NCBI RefSeq assembly: GCF_030694375.1
Contig: NZ_JAUXYL010000007.1
Span: forward strand, 62,001-126,000
From: Algoriphagus sp.
GTDB taxonomy: Bacteria; Bacteroidota; Bacteroidia; Cytophagales; Cyclobacteriaceae
Length of the DNA stretch: 64,000 nucleotides
Direction: 5' to 3'
Shown piece after piece: positions 33,228 to 42,825 of this stretch (its first letter is position 1; the number at the start of each line of letters is the position of its first letter). The translations under genes and the position numbers were made by a program. The notes under the pieces are model-generated. The model was not told the DNA's origin and ran no database searches. It was given only the letters and a program-made list of their open reading frames with translations.

Positions 33228-34379
33228 ATGCAAAAACTTTTGTCAGGTGCGGTTTTGATGACCGCATTTTTTGTTTGGGGTTGTGGTGCTAGCGAAGAAA
33301 AAAGAATTGGAGATTCTCTGGATTATGAATTGGTAATCGTGGATTCGGTGCAGATTCAAACTTTGGAAGATCTTGAATTGATGGCTATCCATTTCGAGAA
33401 GGATATTTTTCTGTACAGTGTATCCGGGCAAAATACGCCTTTGATTTTAGCAAGCAGCAATGGAGAAATCCTCCATCGATTGGACGTTCCCAAAGATGCC
33501 CCGACAGGTTTTGGAGGAATTACTTCCGGAGGAATTTTTATGGGCGATACGATTGTGATCCAAGGGCCACGTGGAGTCTATTTCTATGACTTGGAATTCA
33601 ATTTTTTAAAAGGACTAAAGCGAACCTATCCGCCCAAGGGGATGATCTATTCAGGCTTTGACCATGTGCGGTTTGTGGAGTCTTTCGCAGGTCCTTCCTT
33701 GATTTCTTTCTCGGGAAATCCCCAAACTGATTTTCCTCCCAACCGAAAGGAATACTATGAAGAATACAATGCTTTTGACCTTATCCCTTTGTCCACTGAA
33801 GAATTCAAGCCTATTGCACCCTTGCATCCCGATAGTCGATATCGCAACTCAGGCGAGGCATTCAATTTTATTTCTGTGACCTTCTCCACCAAGGGACCAA
33901 AACTAACCTTTGCCCATCAATATGACACCTTGCTATATGACGTGGACCTTTTTGATCCTGAATTAACCCAAAAGCCCGTGGGGATTCCTTTTGATAATTT
34001 TGTGATGAAAAAAGGTTTCCCTTATGGCAGTCAGGAAGACTACTCCGGACCATCAGACTATGCAGGTCAAATCTCAAATTTATATAAGGTTGAGAATCTT
34101 GATATCATCACTTATTCTTCCGGTATCAAAAAAGAGGATCTTCCTCCCACTACCTTGAGTCGTGCGGAGTTCCGAAAAGAAACCAACCGGATGAATCCTC
34201 AAAAATGGATCATCAGAAATGAGAAAAACCAATTCAGCAAACCCAAACTTTTACCCACCAGCTATCGAATCGCCCGAGTAGATTCCCAAAATCGAATTTG
34301 GGCCATGCAAAACGTCAATGAACTAGACGAAGAACCCGAGGTAGTCACAGTCTACCAACTTAAACTAGTCCAAAAATGA
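33228..34379 (+). CDS. DUF4221-like lipoprotein, first of three tandem paralogues
   Basis: The 383-residue lipoprotein has lipobox VWGC with Cys19. It then shows the shared start (L-V-I-V-D-S-V-Q-I), a predicted beta-propeller-like mid-region of many strands (LILASSNGEILHRLDV, DTIVIQGPRGVYFYDLEF), and the shared terminal strand YQLKLVQK. The pattern is that of DUF4221 or 6-bladed propeller proteins of Cyclobacteriaceae. The stop overlaps the next ATG by 4 bp (ATGA), so the three genes form an operon. The function is unknown. Confidence 0.78.
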   Translation: MQKLLSGAVLMTAFFVWGCGASEEKRIGDSLDYELVIVDSVQIQTLEDLELMAIHFEKDIFLYSVSGQNTPLILASSNGEILHRLDVPKDAPTGFGGITSGGIFMGDTIVIQGPRGVYFYDLEFNFLKGLKRTYPPKGMIYSGFDHVRFVESFAGPSLISFSGNPQTDFPPNRKEYYEEYNAFDLIPLSTEEFKPIAPLHPDSRYRNSGEAFNFISVTFSTKGPKLTFAHQYDTLLYDVDLFDPELTQKPVGIPFDNFVMKKGFPYGSQEDYSGPSDYAGQISNLYKVENLDIITYSSGIKKEDLPPTTLSRAEFRKETNRMNPQKWIIRNEKNQFSKPKLLPTSYRIARVDSQNRIWAMQNVNELDEEPEVVTVYQLKLVQK

Positions 34380-35503
34380 AAATCCAACTAGTACCCTTTC
34401 TCGCGTTTTGCCTTCTTGGTTTCTCCTGTTCTGAAAAAACCGACTCAAGTTCTAACTCCAACGAATGGGAACTGGTGATCGAAGATTCGATTCAGGTGGA
34501 TTTTATGGGAGAGATTTGGATGGGTACTTTCGAAAATGGAAAAGGGATAGTCAAGGATATTACCACTCAGGCGGTTTTACAATTTGATTCAACTGGGAAA
34601 TTATTGGTCAACAAAGTTTTTCCCAAAGATGGGCCAGGAAAAGTAGATTGGTTTGAATCCATTGTCATTGATGAAAAAGGGGAAGTTTATGCCTCAACTT
34701 CATTCAACAACATTTACCACTTTGATCCAAATCTCAATCTGTTAGAAACTTTAAAAATGCCATTTGCCGGAGAGGCTAGAGGAGGTCTTAGAAATGCCCG
34801 GAATCTGGCCAAATGGAATAATAAGCTTTTACTTTGGTATCCGGGCCGGGAAGGGATTAGTCCATACATTGATAATTTTTACCGGGACTATCCCCTGCTG
34901 GAACTTTTTGATATCAACACTCAAACTTCCATACCACTGATCAATACCCCGCCTACTTCCAAGTTTAGTACAGCTGAATTTTTCAACCGTCCTTACATGC
35001 AGTTTACCATCGAATCAGATTCGCTCTATCTGACATTCACGAATGAAGAACAAGTTCATGTCTATACACTTCCTGAAGGAAAATGGATCAGAAGTATGGG
35101 TTTTGCTCCTACTGACTTTAAGCTTTATCCAGGGCAGAAAGCACCTGTCACTTATGAGCAAATGATGACCATGTCTGAGGCAATGATCATGGGAATCTAT
35201 TCAGATCCCAAGCACCTCATATTGACTTACAAGGGTGGAATTGACAGCGAAACCTTTATACAAAACGAATTAAAAAACCGGGAAAACTTTCACCGTTATC
35301 CGGAATTCAATAGGAGCTATCTAAAAGTCTATTCCTTAAACCATGCAAAATGGTCAACTGAAATAGAAATCCCTGCCAAAATTGATTTTATCCTAAATAT
35401 CGAATCCACCGATCAATCCTTCTACGCCCTTCGAAACGATGACTTTATCGGCGAAGAGCAGGAGTATTTGACGTTCTATAAACTTAGACTTAGACAGAAA
35501 TGA
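34376..35503 (+). CDS. DUF4221-like lipoprotein, second paralogue
   Basis: The 375-residue lipoprotein has lipobox LGFSC with Cys18, a short serine/asparagine linker, then WELVIEDSIQVDFMG as in its neighbours, a propeller-like body (IVIDEKGEVYASTSFNNIYHF), and the terminal YKLRLRQK. Sequence similarity to the flanking two is clear at the start and end and weaker in the middle. It overlaps both neighbours by 4 bp. No catalytic motif is seen. Confidence 0.78.
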   Translation: MKIQLVPFLAFCLLGFSCSEKTDSSSNSNEWELVIEDSIQVDFMGEIWMGTFENGKGIVKDITTQAVLQFDSTGKLLVNKVFPKDGPGKVDWFESIVIDEKGEVYASTSFNNIYHFDPNLNLLETLKMPFAGEARGGLRNARNLAKWNNKLLLWYPGREGISPYIDNFYRDYPLLELFDINTQTSIPLINTPPTSKFSTAEFFNRPYMQFTIESDSLYLTFTNEEQVHVYTLPEGKWIRSMGFAPTDFKLYPGQKAPVTYEQMMTMSEAMIMGIYSDPKHLILTYKGGIDSETFIQNELKNRENFHRYPEFNRSYLKVYSLNHAKWSTEIEIPAKIDFILNIESTDQSFYALRNDDFIGEEQEYLTFYKLRLRQK

Positions 35504-36666
35504 AAAACAATTTTATCTTACCCATTTTGAGCATTCTCTTCATTTTTGCCTGTTCATCTAAGCAAGAAGAAGTTCAAAAACCCCTCGCCGAGCAGCAGTT
35601 TGAATTTGAAATCTACGATTCCTTGGTGGTGGATTATTTGGGGAATCTATACCTAGCAGACATTAGCAAGGACGGAGAGACTTTTCTTTTAATTGATCAT
35701 CAGAAAGATTCAATTTTTGTTACTGATCAGAAAGGGAAAATAGTATCACGCTTCTGTAAAAAAGGGGATGGTCCAGGCAATTACCGTGACACGAGATATA
35801 ATCTTCCTCAATTCCTCAATTCTGATGAAATCTTAATTCCTGCATGGAAGGGATTTTACATTTATTCTAAGAATGGGGAATTTATAAGATCCTATGAATT
35901 AGGATACTTTCCCACTTCCTCGCTGATAAACATCTACACTGATAATTTGGCAATTCTGGAAAATCAGGTTCTTTTTCCTTGGGAAGGTCGAATCGCAGAA
36001 GAATTTGGTGTAGATGGTAAAAAATTTCAGATAGAAACTAAAAGAATAGAAGTTTTAAATTTAGAATCAGGCCAATTTTCACCGAGCCTACCATTTCCCA
36101 AGGAGTCAAAGTTTAAAACAGGAGAAAAATCCTTTTTAAACGTCAATTATAAAACTGGCTTATCCCAATTCTCGGATACTATTTATGTGTTTTTTCGGAA
36201 TGAACCGCGAATTTATGCCTACCATTGGTCCATGTTGGATGCACCATCCAAAATCTATCAAGTTCCTTTTGACGAATTTGTTGAGAAAGCTCCAATAGAT
36301 GCAGATAATTTCGGCTCTTACGAAATGAAAGACATCTATGTGGGTTCATTGAATCAAATCCAACCACTAGGCGACAATCAATTTTTGATAAACTATGCTC
36401 GCGGAGTAACAGACTCGGAGTATGATCAAATTAAAACACAAGCAGGTGGTGATAATTCTAAATTCTTTCCTGAATTAAGTAAGATCAATAGTTATGGTTG
36501 GTTACTATTTGATGGCAAGTCGGTATCCAAATTGATCGAAAATTCTCCTGAAATTGGAAACTTAGGCAAATTCATTTCTGAGGACGAAATCTGGTTTACA
36601 CCAAATTATTCTGAGTTTGAAAAAGATTACGTTGTCCTCTACAAAACCCGCCTCGTCTCCAAATAA
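35500..36666 (+). CDS. DUF4221-like lipoprotein, third paralogue
   Basis: The 388-residue lipoprotein has lipobox FIFAC with Cys18, then FEFEIYDSLVVDYLGNLYLADI, propeller strands such as LLIDHQKDSIFVTDQKGKIV, and the terminal YKTRLVSK. As with the other two, the position after the lipobox contains a polar linker. It closes the three-gene overlap chain. No terminator is obvious after it before the BNR-repeat gene at 36760. Confidence 0.78.
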   Translation: MKNNFILPILSILFIFACSSKQEEVQKPLAEQQFEFEIYDSLVVDYLGNLYLADISKDGETFLLIDHQKDSIFVTDQKGKIVSRFCKKGDGPGNYRDTRYNLPQFLNSDEILIPAWKGFYIYSKNGEFIRSYELGYFPTSSLINIYTDNLAILENQVLFPWEGRIAEEFGVDGKKFQIETKRIEVLNLESGQFSPSLPFPKESKFKTGEKSFLNVNYKTGLSQFSDTIYVFFRNEPRIYAYHWSMLDAPSKIYQVPFDEFVEKAPIDADNFGSYEMKDIYVGSLNQIQPLGDNQFLINYARGVTDSEYDQIKTQAGGDNSKFFPELSKINSYGWLLFDGKSVSKLIENSPEIGNLGKFISEDEIWFTPNYSEFEKDYVVLYKTRLVSK

Positions 36667-36759
36667 TCACCACTCAAAAAGACCTTTTCCCGTCCAAAAG
36701 CTGAATAAGCTGAGTTTGGGTACGATTGCTTATATTCCGTTCGGAACAAAGAAAACCAC

Positions 36760-39270
36760 ATGCAAAAATCTACATCGCTCATCTTGCTGGCAGCGGGACT
36801 GATTTCATTCGGCTCGCTACAAGCACAGGATATCAAACCCACTACCGAGAAAGCCCTTCAGGAATCTGTCGACAAGCACAAAGCCATGCTTGCCTCCACC
36901 CCACTCCATGACTTCAAAGCACGAAACGTCGGCCCCACCAATATGTCAGGCCGAATTGTGGACATCGAAGTGGCCAATGACCGCAACACGTTTTATGTCG
37001 CAGCGGCTTCTGGAGGAGTCTGGAAAACGGAAGACAATGGACAGTCGTTCAACCCGATTTTTGACCATCAGGGTGCTTTGGGCATCGGTGCCATGGCACT
37101 TGCTCCTTCAGACAACAATATACTTTGGGTTGGAACCGGCGAAGACAACTCCAGCCGATCTACCTACGCCGGCAACGGTATCCACAAATCCACCGACGGC
37201 GGTAAAACCTGGGAACACATCGGACTTGTCCACTCCCAGCACATCGGACAGATCCTCATTCACCCCACCAATCCAGATATTGTTTGGGTTGGATCCATGG
37301 GTGGACTCTATTCCAAAAACAAGGAAAGAGGCCTCTACAAAACCACAGACGGAGGCAAGACTTGGAAAAAAACACTTTACATCGACGACAACACGGGTAT
37401 CATCGACATTCAGATTCACCCGACTAACCCGGACTTACTGCTTGCTGCGAGTTGGGAGCGATTCCGTCAGGCGCATGACTTTGTAGGCAATGGAAAAGGT
37501 TCTGCGATCTGGAGATCTGAGGATGGAGGAAATACTTGGAAAAAAGCGGTAGATGGCTTTCCACAGGATGAATTTGTCGGACGAATAGGTTTCGACTTCA
37601 GCCTTTCCAATCCAAACGTAGCTTATGCGTTACTGGACAATCAGGGCAAATCTGAAAAACCGGCCGACCCACCTCGTCAGCGGGGAAATCAGCAGCAGGA
37701 AGAAAATCCTTTGAAACTGGATGACTTCAAGGATATGACTTTGGATCAAGCCTTGGCTTTGGATGACAAAAAACTGGAGTCCCTGACCCGAAGAAGTCAA
37801 TTTTCCTCCAAATACACCCCGGCAGAAATCAAGCGTCTGCTAAAAACCGGAAAAATCACCCCCGCCCAAATCGCCAATTACAATGGTGGTGCTGTAGATG
37901 CAAATGCCGCGATGTTTGGCCAGCCGATCAAAGGTGCAGAAGTCTATCGATCAGAGGATACCGGAAAATCCTGGAAGAAAGTATCTGAATCTGACATCAG
38001 CCAATTGTATAATTCTTACGGGTACTATTTCGGGGAAATTAGGGTAAGTACATCAGATGAAAATGAAGTTTTTGTCTTGGGTGTACCGCTTTTGGTTTCC
38101 AGAGATGGGGGAAAGAATTTCTCCAGAACAGATTCTATAGGTAGACCTCACTCCGACCATCAGGCGATGTGGATCAATCCCCAAGACAGCAAGCATATTC
38201 TACTTGGAAATGACGGCGGATTGTATCGAAGTTATGGTGGAGGAGCACGTTGGGATCACATGAATACCCAAATGCCGATATCACAGTTTTACTCCGTAAT
38301 GGTAGATCAGGCCACGCCTTACCATATCTATGGAGGAATGCAGGACAATGGCGTATGGTTTGGCAAGTCCACCAATAAGCCGGAAGATCTCTGGGAACCA
38401 CTTTTCGGTGGAGACGGAATGGTCGTGGCAGTGGATACCCGAAATAACGACATCGTCTACACCGGATCACAGTTTGGAAACTACGCCAGAATCAACAAAA
38501 AGACTGGCGAGAGAAAGCGAATCACTCCGGGTCATGACATCGGAAACGCACCCAACCGCTGGAATTGGAGAACTCCTGCCGAGCTCAGCTACCACAATCA
38601 GGACATCGTGTACATGGGTTCGCAGTATGTATATCAATCCCTTGACCAGGGAAATACCTGGACAACCATCTCGCCGGACTTGACCAAAAATAAAAAGAGC
38701 GGAAATGTACCTTTTGCCTCATTGACGGTTGTGGAGGAATCTCCATTGGAATTTGGAACCTTGTATGCAGGATCGGATGATGGCAATGTCTGGGTCACCC
38801 GAAACAACGGCGGCAACTGGACCAGTCTAAATGCAGGCCTTCCTCAGGATCGTTGGGTAAGCAGTATTTCTCCTTCCCGATACAAAGAAGGAAGAGTCTA
38901 CATCACACTCAATGGCTACCGCTACGATGAATTCAACACCTACGTGTACAAAAGCGAAGACTACGGCAAAACCTGGAAGTCCATTAAAGCAAATCTGCCT
39001 GAGGAGTCGACGAATATCATCATCGAAGATCCCAAAATGCCAAACATCCTGTATTTGGGTACCGACCACGGTTTGTATGTGAGCATGGACGAAGGAAACA
39101 ACTGGAATCTTTTCCAGGGAGAAATCCCTAATGTGGCAATTTATGACATGGTGATTCAGGAGCGTGAAAACCACCTGATCGTGGGTTCACACGGACGAAG
39201 TGTGTATGTCGTGGACTTGAAGCAAATTCACGACCTAGCCCAGCCGGGGCCAATGGTGATGGAGAAATAG
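36760..39270 (+). CDS. Secreted BNR/Asp-box repeat protein (VPS10-like, WD40/YVTN-like propeller)
   Basis: The 836-residue protein has a signal peptide ending near LQAQ-D. At least ten Asp-box-like repeats of the type S-x-D-x-G-x-T-W are visible (WKTEDNGQSF, HKSTDGGKTWEHI, YKTTDGGKTWKKT, WRSEDGGNTWKKA, YRSEDTGKSWKKV, YQSLDQGNTWTTI, YKSEDYGKTWKSI, YVSMDEGNNWNLF), forming two propellers, with a helical insertion at about residues 305-375. This matches the large glycosyl-hydrolase-annotated BNR family common in bacteroidetes, whose enzymatic activity is unproven. Many relatives are longer, so a C-terminal module seems absent. Confidence 0.88.
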   Translation: MQKSTSLILLAAGLISFGSLQAQDIKPTTEKALQESVDKHKAMLASTPLHDFKARNVGPTNMSGRIVDIEVANDRNTFYVAAASGGVWKTEDNGQSFNPIFDHQGALGIGAMALAPSDNNILWVGTGEDNSSRSTYAGNGIHKSTDGGKTWEHIGLVHSQHIGQILIHPTNPDIVWVGSMGGLYSKNKERGLYKTTDGGKTWKKTLYIDDNTGIIDIQIHPTNPDLLLAASWERFRQAHDFVGNGKGSAIWRSEDGGNTWKKAVDGFPQDEFVGRIGFDFSLSNPNVAYALLDNQGKSEKPADPPRQRGNQQQEENPLKLDDFKDMTLDQALALDDKKLESLTRRSQFSSKYTPAEIKRLLKTGKITPAQIANYNGGAVDANAAMFGQPIKGAEVYRSEDTGKSWKKVSESDISQLYNSYGYYFGEIRVSTSDENEVFVLGVPLLVSRDGGKNFSRTDSIGRPHSDHQAMWINPQDSKHILLGNDGGLYRSYGGGARWDHMNTQMPISQFYSVMVDQATPYHIYGGMQDNGVWFGKSTNKPEDLWEPLFGGDGMVVAVDTRNNDIVYTGSQFGNYARINKKTGERKRITPGHDIGNAPNRWNWRTPAELSYHNQDIVYMGSQYVYQSLDQGNTWTTISPDLTKNKKSGNVPFASLTVVEESPLEFGTLYAGSDDGNVWVTRNNGGNWTSLNAGLPQDRWVSSISPSRYKEGRVYITLNGYRYDEFNTYVYKSEDYGKTWKSIKANLPEESTNIIIEDPKMPNILYLGTDHGLYVSMDEGNNWNLFQGEIPNVAIYDMVIQERENHLIVGSHGRSVYVVDLKQIHDLAQPGPMVMEK

Positions 39271-39372
39271 ATTTGAGATTCGAGATTTCAAATTTGAGAT
39301 TCACCCGTTGATCTTCGACAGATGAATTAAATGATGCAATCGCGATTATATTACGACTAAAACTAATACAGT

Positions 39373-39400
39373 GAAATCAGGCTCCGAACGGCCTGATTTC
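39373..39400 (+). terminator. Hairpin, probable terminator after the BNR gene
   Basis: GAAATCAGGC and GCCTGATTTC form a 10-bp perfect stem around TCCGAACG. Only a weak T-tract follows. It is 103 bp after the stop. Confidence 0.6.
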
Positions 39401-39490
39401 CTGTTCATACAGTCACACTCAGACATTTTTCGGGACAGGCGCTAATGAAACCTAAAACATCGTACAGATAAAATATCTGTTGAATCCAAA

Positions 39491-40051
39491 ATGACCTACC
39501 ATTCCGAACGAACGTTTCAAAAAATCCAATCCTCTGATTTTGAAAAAGGGGAATATGATTCCTGTGTATTTGTGGATTGCAATTTCAACAATCTAAATTT
39601 TGATGGATCAAGTTTTGAAAAATGCATTTTCAAAACCTGTGACTTGAGCAATGCAAAAGTCTCCGGCGTAACGTTTCAAAACGTGACGTTTGATACCTGC
39701 AAAATCCTGGGCGTACATTTCAATTCATCCAATCCTTTTCTGCTGGAGTTTAATTTCCAAAAATGCCAATTAGACTATTGTAATTTTTTCAATCTGAAGC
39801 TTAAGAAATCCATTTTCCAAAACTCCAGATTATTGGAGGTGGATTTTTCGCAGGCGGATTTAAGTGGGGCAAGTTTTCTGGGTTCGGAACTCAGCGGGGC
39901 CGTCTTTGATCAGACGAATTTGGAGAAAGCTGACTTTCGTGAAGCTGAAAATTACCGGATTGATCCTGAGATCAATAGAATCAAAAGTGCACGGTTTGAT
40001 TTGGAGGGAATACCGGGATTGTTGGGAAAATACGGGATAAAGATCGGGTAA
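39491..40051 (+). CDS. Pentapeptide-repeat protein, Qnr-like
   Basis: The 186-residue protein is made of pentapeptide repeats A(D/N)LxF (for example NFNNLNFDGSSFEKCIF, DFSQADLSGASFLGSELSG) which fold as a right-handed quadrilateral beta-helix. The C-terminal ENYRIDPEINRIKSARFDLE followed by GIPGLLGKYGIKI is the dimerisation helix pattern of the Qnr-type DNA-mimic proteins that protect gyrase. Whether this one protects gyrase is not shown. It is slightly shorter than plasmid Qnr proteins (about 218 residues). Confidence 0.85.
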   Translation: MTYHSERTFQKIQSSDFEKGEYDSCVFVDCNFNNLNFDGSSFEKCIFKTCDLSNAKVSGVTFQNVTFDTCKILGVHFNSSNPFLLEFNFQKCQLDYCNFFNLKLKKSIFQNSRLLEVDFSQADLSGASFLGSELSGAVFDQTNLEKADFREAENYRIDPEINRIKSARFDLEGIPGLLGKYGIKIG

Positions 40052-40243
40052 AGGCCAAATCAGAAAATGATCGGACTTTTTTTTAAGTATAATTTGAATT
40101 TTATTGGAAACAGTCGCCTCAAGCAGGCCTTCCTGAGGAAGACAGGCTCTGTTTGATTACCTCGCTTTTTCACCCCTTCATCATATTTTTTCAAGCATTC
40201 AGACAGGGATTTTATATTTTAGAAAGACCCAAAACCCCAACCT

Positions 40244-41347
40244 ATGAACTCAATTGCACCCAATCCAACCAACAGGTTGGTATCCCTGGATGTGTACCGT
40301 GGATTGACCATGTTTCTATTGGTAGCCGAGGCTGCTTTGGTCTATGATACCTTGCTGGAGATTTTCCCTGAAGGAGATGCCCTCCATGGTTTTTTCATTC
40401 AATTCACACATCACAAGTGGAATGGATTGATGTTTTGGGACTTGATTCAGCCATTCTTCATGTTTATTGTGGGTGTGGCGATGCCTTTTTCACTCAATAA
40501 AAGATTAGCCATTTCTGAAAATAGGAGTCAGGTGACACTTCACATTTTGAAGAGATGTCTTCTACTTTTTCTTTTCGGCACCGGCCTGCATTGCATCTAT
40601 TCAGGCAAACTAGTGTTTGAACTTTGGAATGTCCTAACACAACTATCATTCACCATTTTAGTAACCTACTTCCTTTTGACAAAAGGTTGGAAAGTGCAAC
40701 TAGGCGTATCTCTTGGACTTTTGGCTCTGACAGAAATTCTCTATCGGGTATATAATCCAGAAGTACCTTTCGAGCATGGAACCAACTTTGGCAATTTTAC
40801 CGATCAGATCCTGATGGGAAAAATCAATAATGGAGGTTGGGTTGCCATCAATGCTATCCCTACCGCGGCGCATACTATTTGGGGAGCGATCTGCGGAAAT
40901 TTACTGCTTTCTAAAAAACCGGATTCCGAGAAAGTCAAAACCTTTATAATTGCAGGATTAGTAGGATTGGTGATCGGATTTGGACTTGATTTGGCGGGAA
41001 TCACACCGATTGTAAAGCGAATCAGCACCACGGCATTTGTGTTTGCCTCCGGAGGCTGGGCATTGCTGGCATTGGCTTTTTTCTATTGGTTGGTCGATAT
41101 CAAAAAACAAAAGGGTTGGGTTTTCCCTTTTTTGATTGTGGGGATGAATTCCATTTTCATTTACCTCTTCGCAGAGATTTTGGGAAGATGGCTATTCAAA
41201 ACAATCGGAATTTTCAGTACAGGATTTCTTAGCTGGACAGGACTGGGAGAACATGGTTTGGCGTTGATCACATCATTGTTTACTCTTACTGCACTTTGGG
41301 GTTTGTGCTATTTCCTGTATCGCAAAGGGATATTTTTCAGGATATGA
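40244..41347 (+). CDS. Acyltransferase-family membrane protein (DUF5009/HGSNAT-like)
   Basis: The 367-residue protein has about ten helices. The starting RLVSLDVYRGLTMFLLVAEA and FIQFTHHKWNGLMFWDLIQPFFMFIVGVAMP match the N-terminal catalytic region of DUF5009 and the heparan-alpha-glucosaminide N-acetyltransferase class, with the conserved His in THHKWNG. The family transfers acetyl from cytoplasmic acetyl-CoA to an extracytoplasmic sugar. The substrate here is unknown. It is a stand-alone gene. Confidence 0.88.
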   Translation: MNSIAPNPTNRLVSLDVYRGLTMFLLVAEAALVYDTLLEIFPEGDALHGFFIQFTHHKWNGLMFWDLIQPFFMFIVGVAMPFSLNKRLAISENRSQVTLHILKRCLLLFLFGTGLHCIYSGKLVFELWNVLTQLSFTILVTYFLLTKGWKVQLGVSLGLLALTEILYRVYNPEVPFEHGTNFGNFTDQILMGKINNGGWVAINAIPTAAHTIWGAICGNLLLSKKPDSEKVKTFIIAGLVGLVIGFGLDLAGITPIVKRISTTAFVFASGGWALLALAFFYWLVDIKKQKGWVFPFLIVGMNSIFIYLFAEILGRWLFKTIGIFSTGFLSWTGLGEHGLALITSLFTLTALWGLCYFLYRKGIFFRI

Positions 41348-41417
41348 GCTGAAGAATCTAATTTAGCTAAGAAATTTCATTCTCAAATTTTCTTAGATTC
41401 GACCAAAAGCTAAGTCA

Positions 41418-42050
41418 ATGCCCAAGCGTCCCCAAACTCCAAAAGAAGAACTAGCGAACGCAGCTTCACATGGCTTTGGTCTTTTGCTTGGTCTAATAGC
41501 TATTCCATTTTTGATTCAAAAAGTATTGGAAAATGGAGAGGCGAAAGCATGGATTGGAGGAATCGCTTTCAGTATTGGAATCTTGATGGTTTACACTTTT
41601 TCCACGTTTTATCACGCTGCGAAAAACCCAAGTTGGAAAAGCAAACTTCAGGTTCTAGATCATATTGCAATCTATTTCCTGATTGCGGGTTCGTACACGC
41701 CGATGGTATTGGCTGTCCTCAAGCAGGACAAAGCTATAATCTTCCTTTCCATTCTTTGGGCTTCTGTATTAGTTGGGACCTTTTTCAAACTATTCTACAC
41801 GGGACGATTTAAAATCCTTTCGATCATCATTTATTTGACAATGGGTTGGCTAGCCGTGTTTTTCTTTCAGGATATCGTAGAAAGGATCTCTCTTGAGACC
41901 CTGGTCTGGATAGGCGTGGGCGGCATGGCTTACACGATAGGAGTTTACTTTTACATCCAAAGCAATAAACTTTACTTTCATGCCATTTGGCATTTATTCG
42001 TTCTTTTAGGAACGATCGCGCACTTTGTGGCCGTTTTTCAGGTGATATAG
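41418..42050 (+). CDS. trhA: Hemolysin III / PAQR family membrane protein (TrhA)
   Basis: The 210-residue protein has seven helices. The conserved family residues are ANAASHGFG near the start, STFYHAAKN in helix 3, DHIAIYFLIAGSYTPM, and HAIWHLFVLLGTIAHF in the last helix with its metal-ligand His. PAQR relatives are membrane homeostasis factors; despite the old name they are usually not toxins. It is a separate gene that ends 20 bp before a tandem repeat region. Confidence 0.94.
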   Translation: MPKRPQTPKEELANAASHGFGLLLGLIAIPFLIQKVLENGEAKAWIGGIAFSIGILMVYTFSTFYHAAKNPSWKSKLQVLDHIAIYFLIAGSYTPMVLAVLKQDKAIIFLSILWASVLVGTFFKLFYTGRFKILSIIIYLTMGWLAVFFFQDIVERISLETLVWIGVGGMAYTIGVYFYIQSNKLYFHAIWHLFVLLGTIAHFVAVFQVI

Positions 42051-42078
42051 AATTTGGATGGATACATTTTTTCCAATA

Positions 42079-42142
42079 AATAAATGTGGATCAAAACACT
42101 TTTTCATTGGAATAAATGTAAATGACAACACTTTTTCAAATG
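42079..42142. repeat. Diverged 32-bp tandem duplication
   Basis: Two adjacent units, 42079-42110 and 42111-42142, both start AATAAATGT and share ACACTTTTTCA; 25 of 32 positions match. They lie between the hemolysin III gene and a terminator. Confidence 0.6.
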
Positions 42143-42240
42143 AAAGTAGATCTGATCCGTCAATCTGACAAGGAGTGAATAAGAGGATGTATTTTTTATA
42201 AAAAATGGCTCTTATTTGGCTGAACTCAAAAAACACAAAA

Positions 42241-42271
42241 AAAGTGTATCACTGCGAGCGATACACTTTTA
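42241..42271. terminator. Bidirectional terminator between trhA and the 42289 gene
   Basis: AAAAGTGTATC pairs perfectly with GATACACTTTT around ACTGCGAGC. Flanking A and T runs allow use by both converging genes. Confidence 0.8.
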
Positions 42272-42288
42272 ATATAGGAATTATCAGC

Positions 42289-42825
42289 TTAGAGGGTTAA
42301 ATCTCCTTCAACTGAATCATCCATGGTTTTACCGGAAATCATACTCAAGAGAATTTTAAATCCTGCAATCGCATTTCCGTGTTTGTTGTCCCAATAATAG
42401 CCTGATTTCGGGATAAACTTGATCACTGAAATCCTGGGATCGTCCACGCCTTCGGTAAACCATGTCTTGATGGTAGGATCCCAAAGTTCTTTGATTCTTT
42501 CCTTATCGTAGCTGACTTCCGCATGCCCATTCAGTTCCAAGAAATCAGAGTAGGAGGAGCCTTGAAAATAGAGCGTCACATTTTTATTTTGCTCCAACTC
42601 CATATTTTTCACACTGTCTTTGGCGCTGAGAAACCAAACATTCCCCGCATCGTCAGTTTTTTGAACAGCCATGGGTCTTGATTTGTGCGAACCGTTAAGA
42701 TTTGCCTGGGTTACAAAAAAGCAAGAACCTGATTTGTCGATGAGTGAGCGAAGTTTCTTAACAGCCTCAGTGCCTGTCAGATCATGTATGGGGTTTTCTT
42801 CCTGATTTTCGTGAATTGAGCTCAT
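42289..42825 (-). CDS. Pyridoxamine 5'-phosphate oxidase-fold protein (general stress protein 26-like)
   Basis: The 178-residue protein is one FMN-binding split barrel. CFFVTQANLNGSHKSRPMAVQKTDDAGNVWFLSAKDS and NVTLYFQGSSYSDFLELNGHAEVSYD match the pyridoxamine phosphate oxidase-related general stress proteins. Such proteins bind FMN or FAD. No partner gene is adjacent; the reaction is unknown. Confidence 0.88.
   Translation of the reverse strand: MSSIHENQEENPIHDLTGTEAVKKLRSLIDKSGSCFFVTQANLNGSHKSRPMAVQKTDDAGNVWFLSAKDSVKNMELEQNKNVTLYFQGSSYSDFLELNGHAEVSYDKERIKELWDPTIKTWFTEGVDDPRISVIKFIPKSGYYWDNKHGNAIAGFKILLSMISGKTMDDSVEGDLTL

Noticed and set aside
40106..40154. Possible terminator or riboswitch with AAACAG/CTGTTT arms after the pentapeptide gene
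   Set aside because: The inner arms pair only partly and in competing ways, with no T-tract. It is too weak to list.
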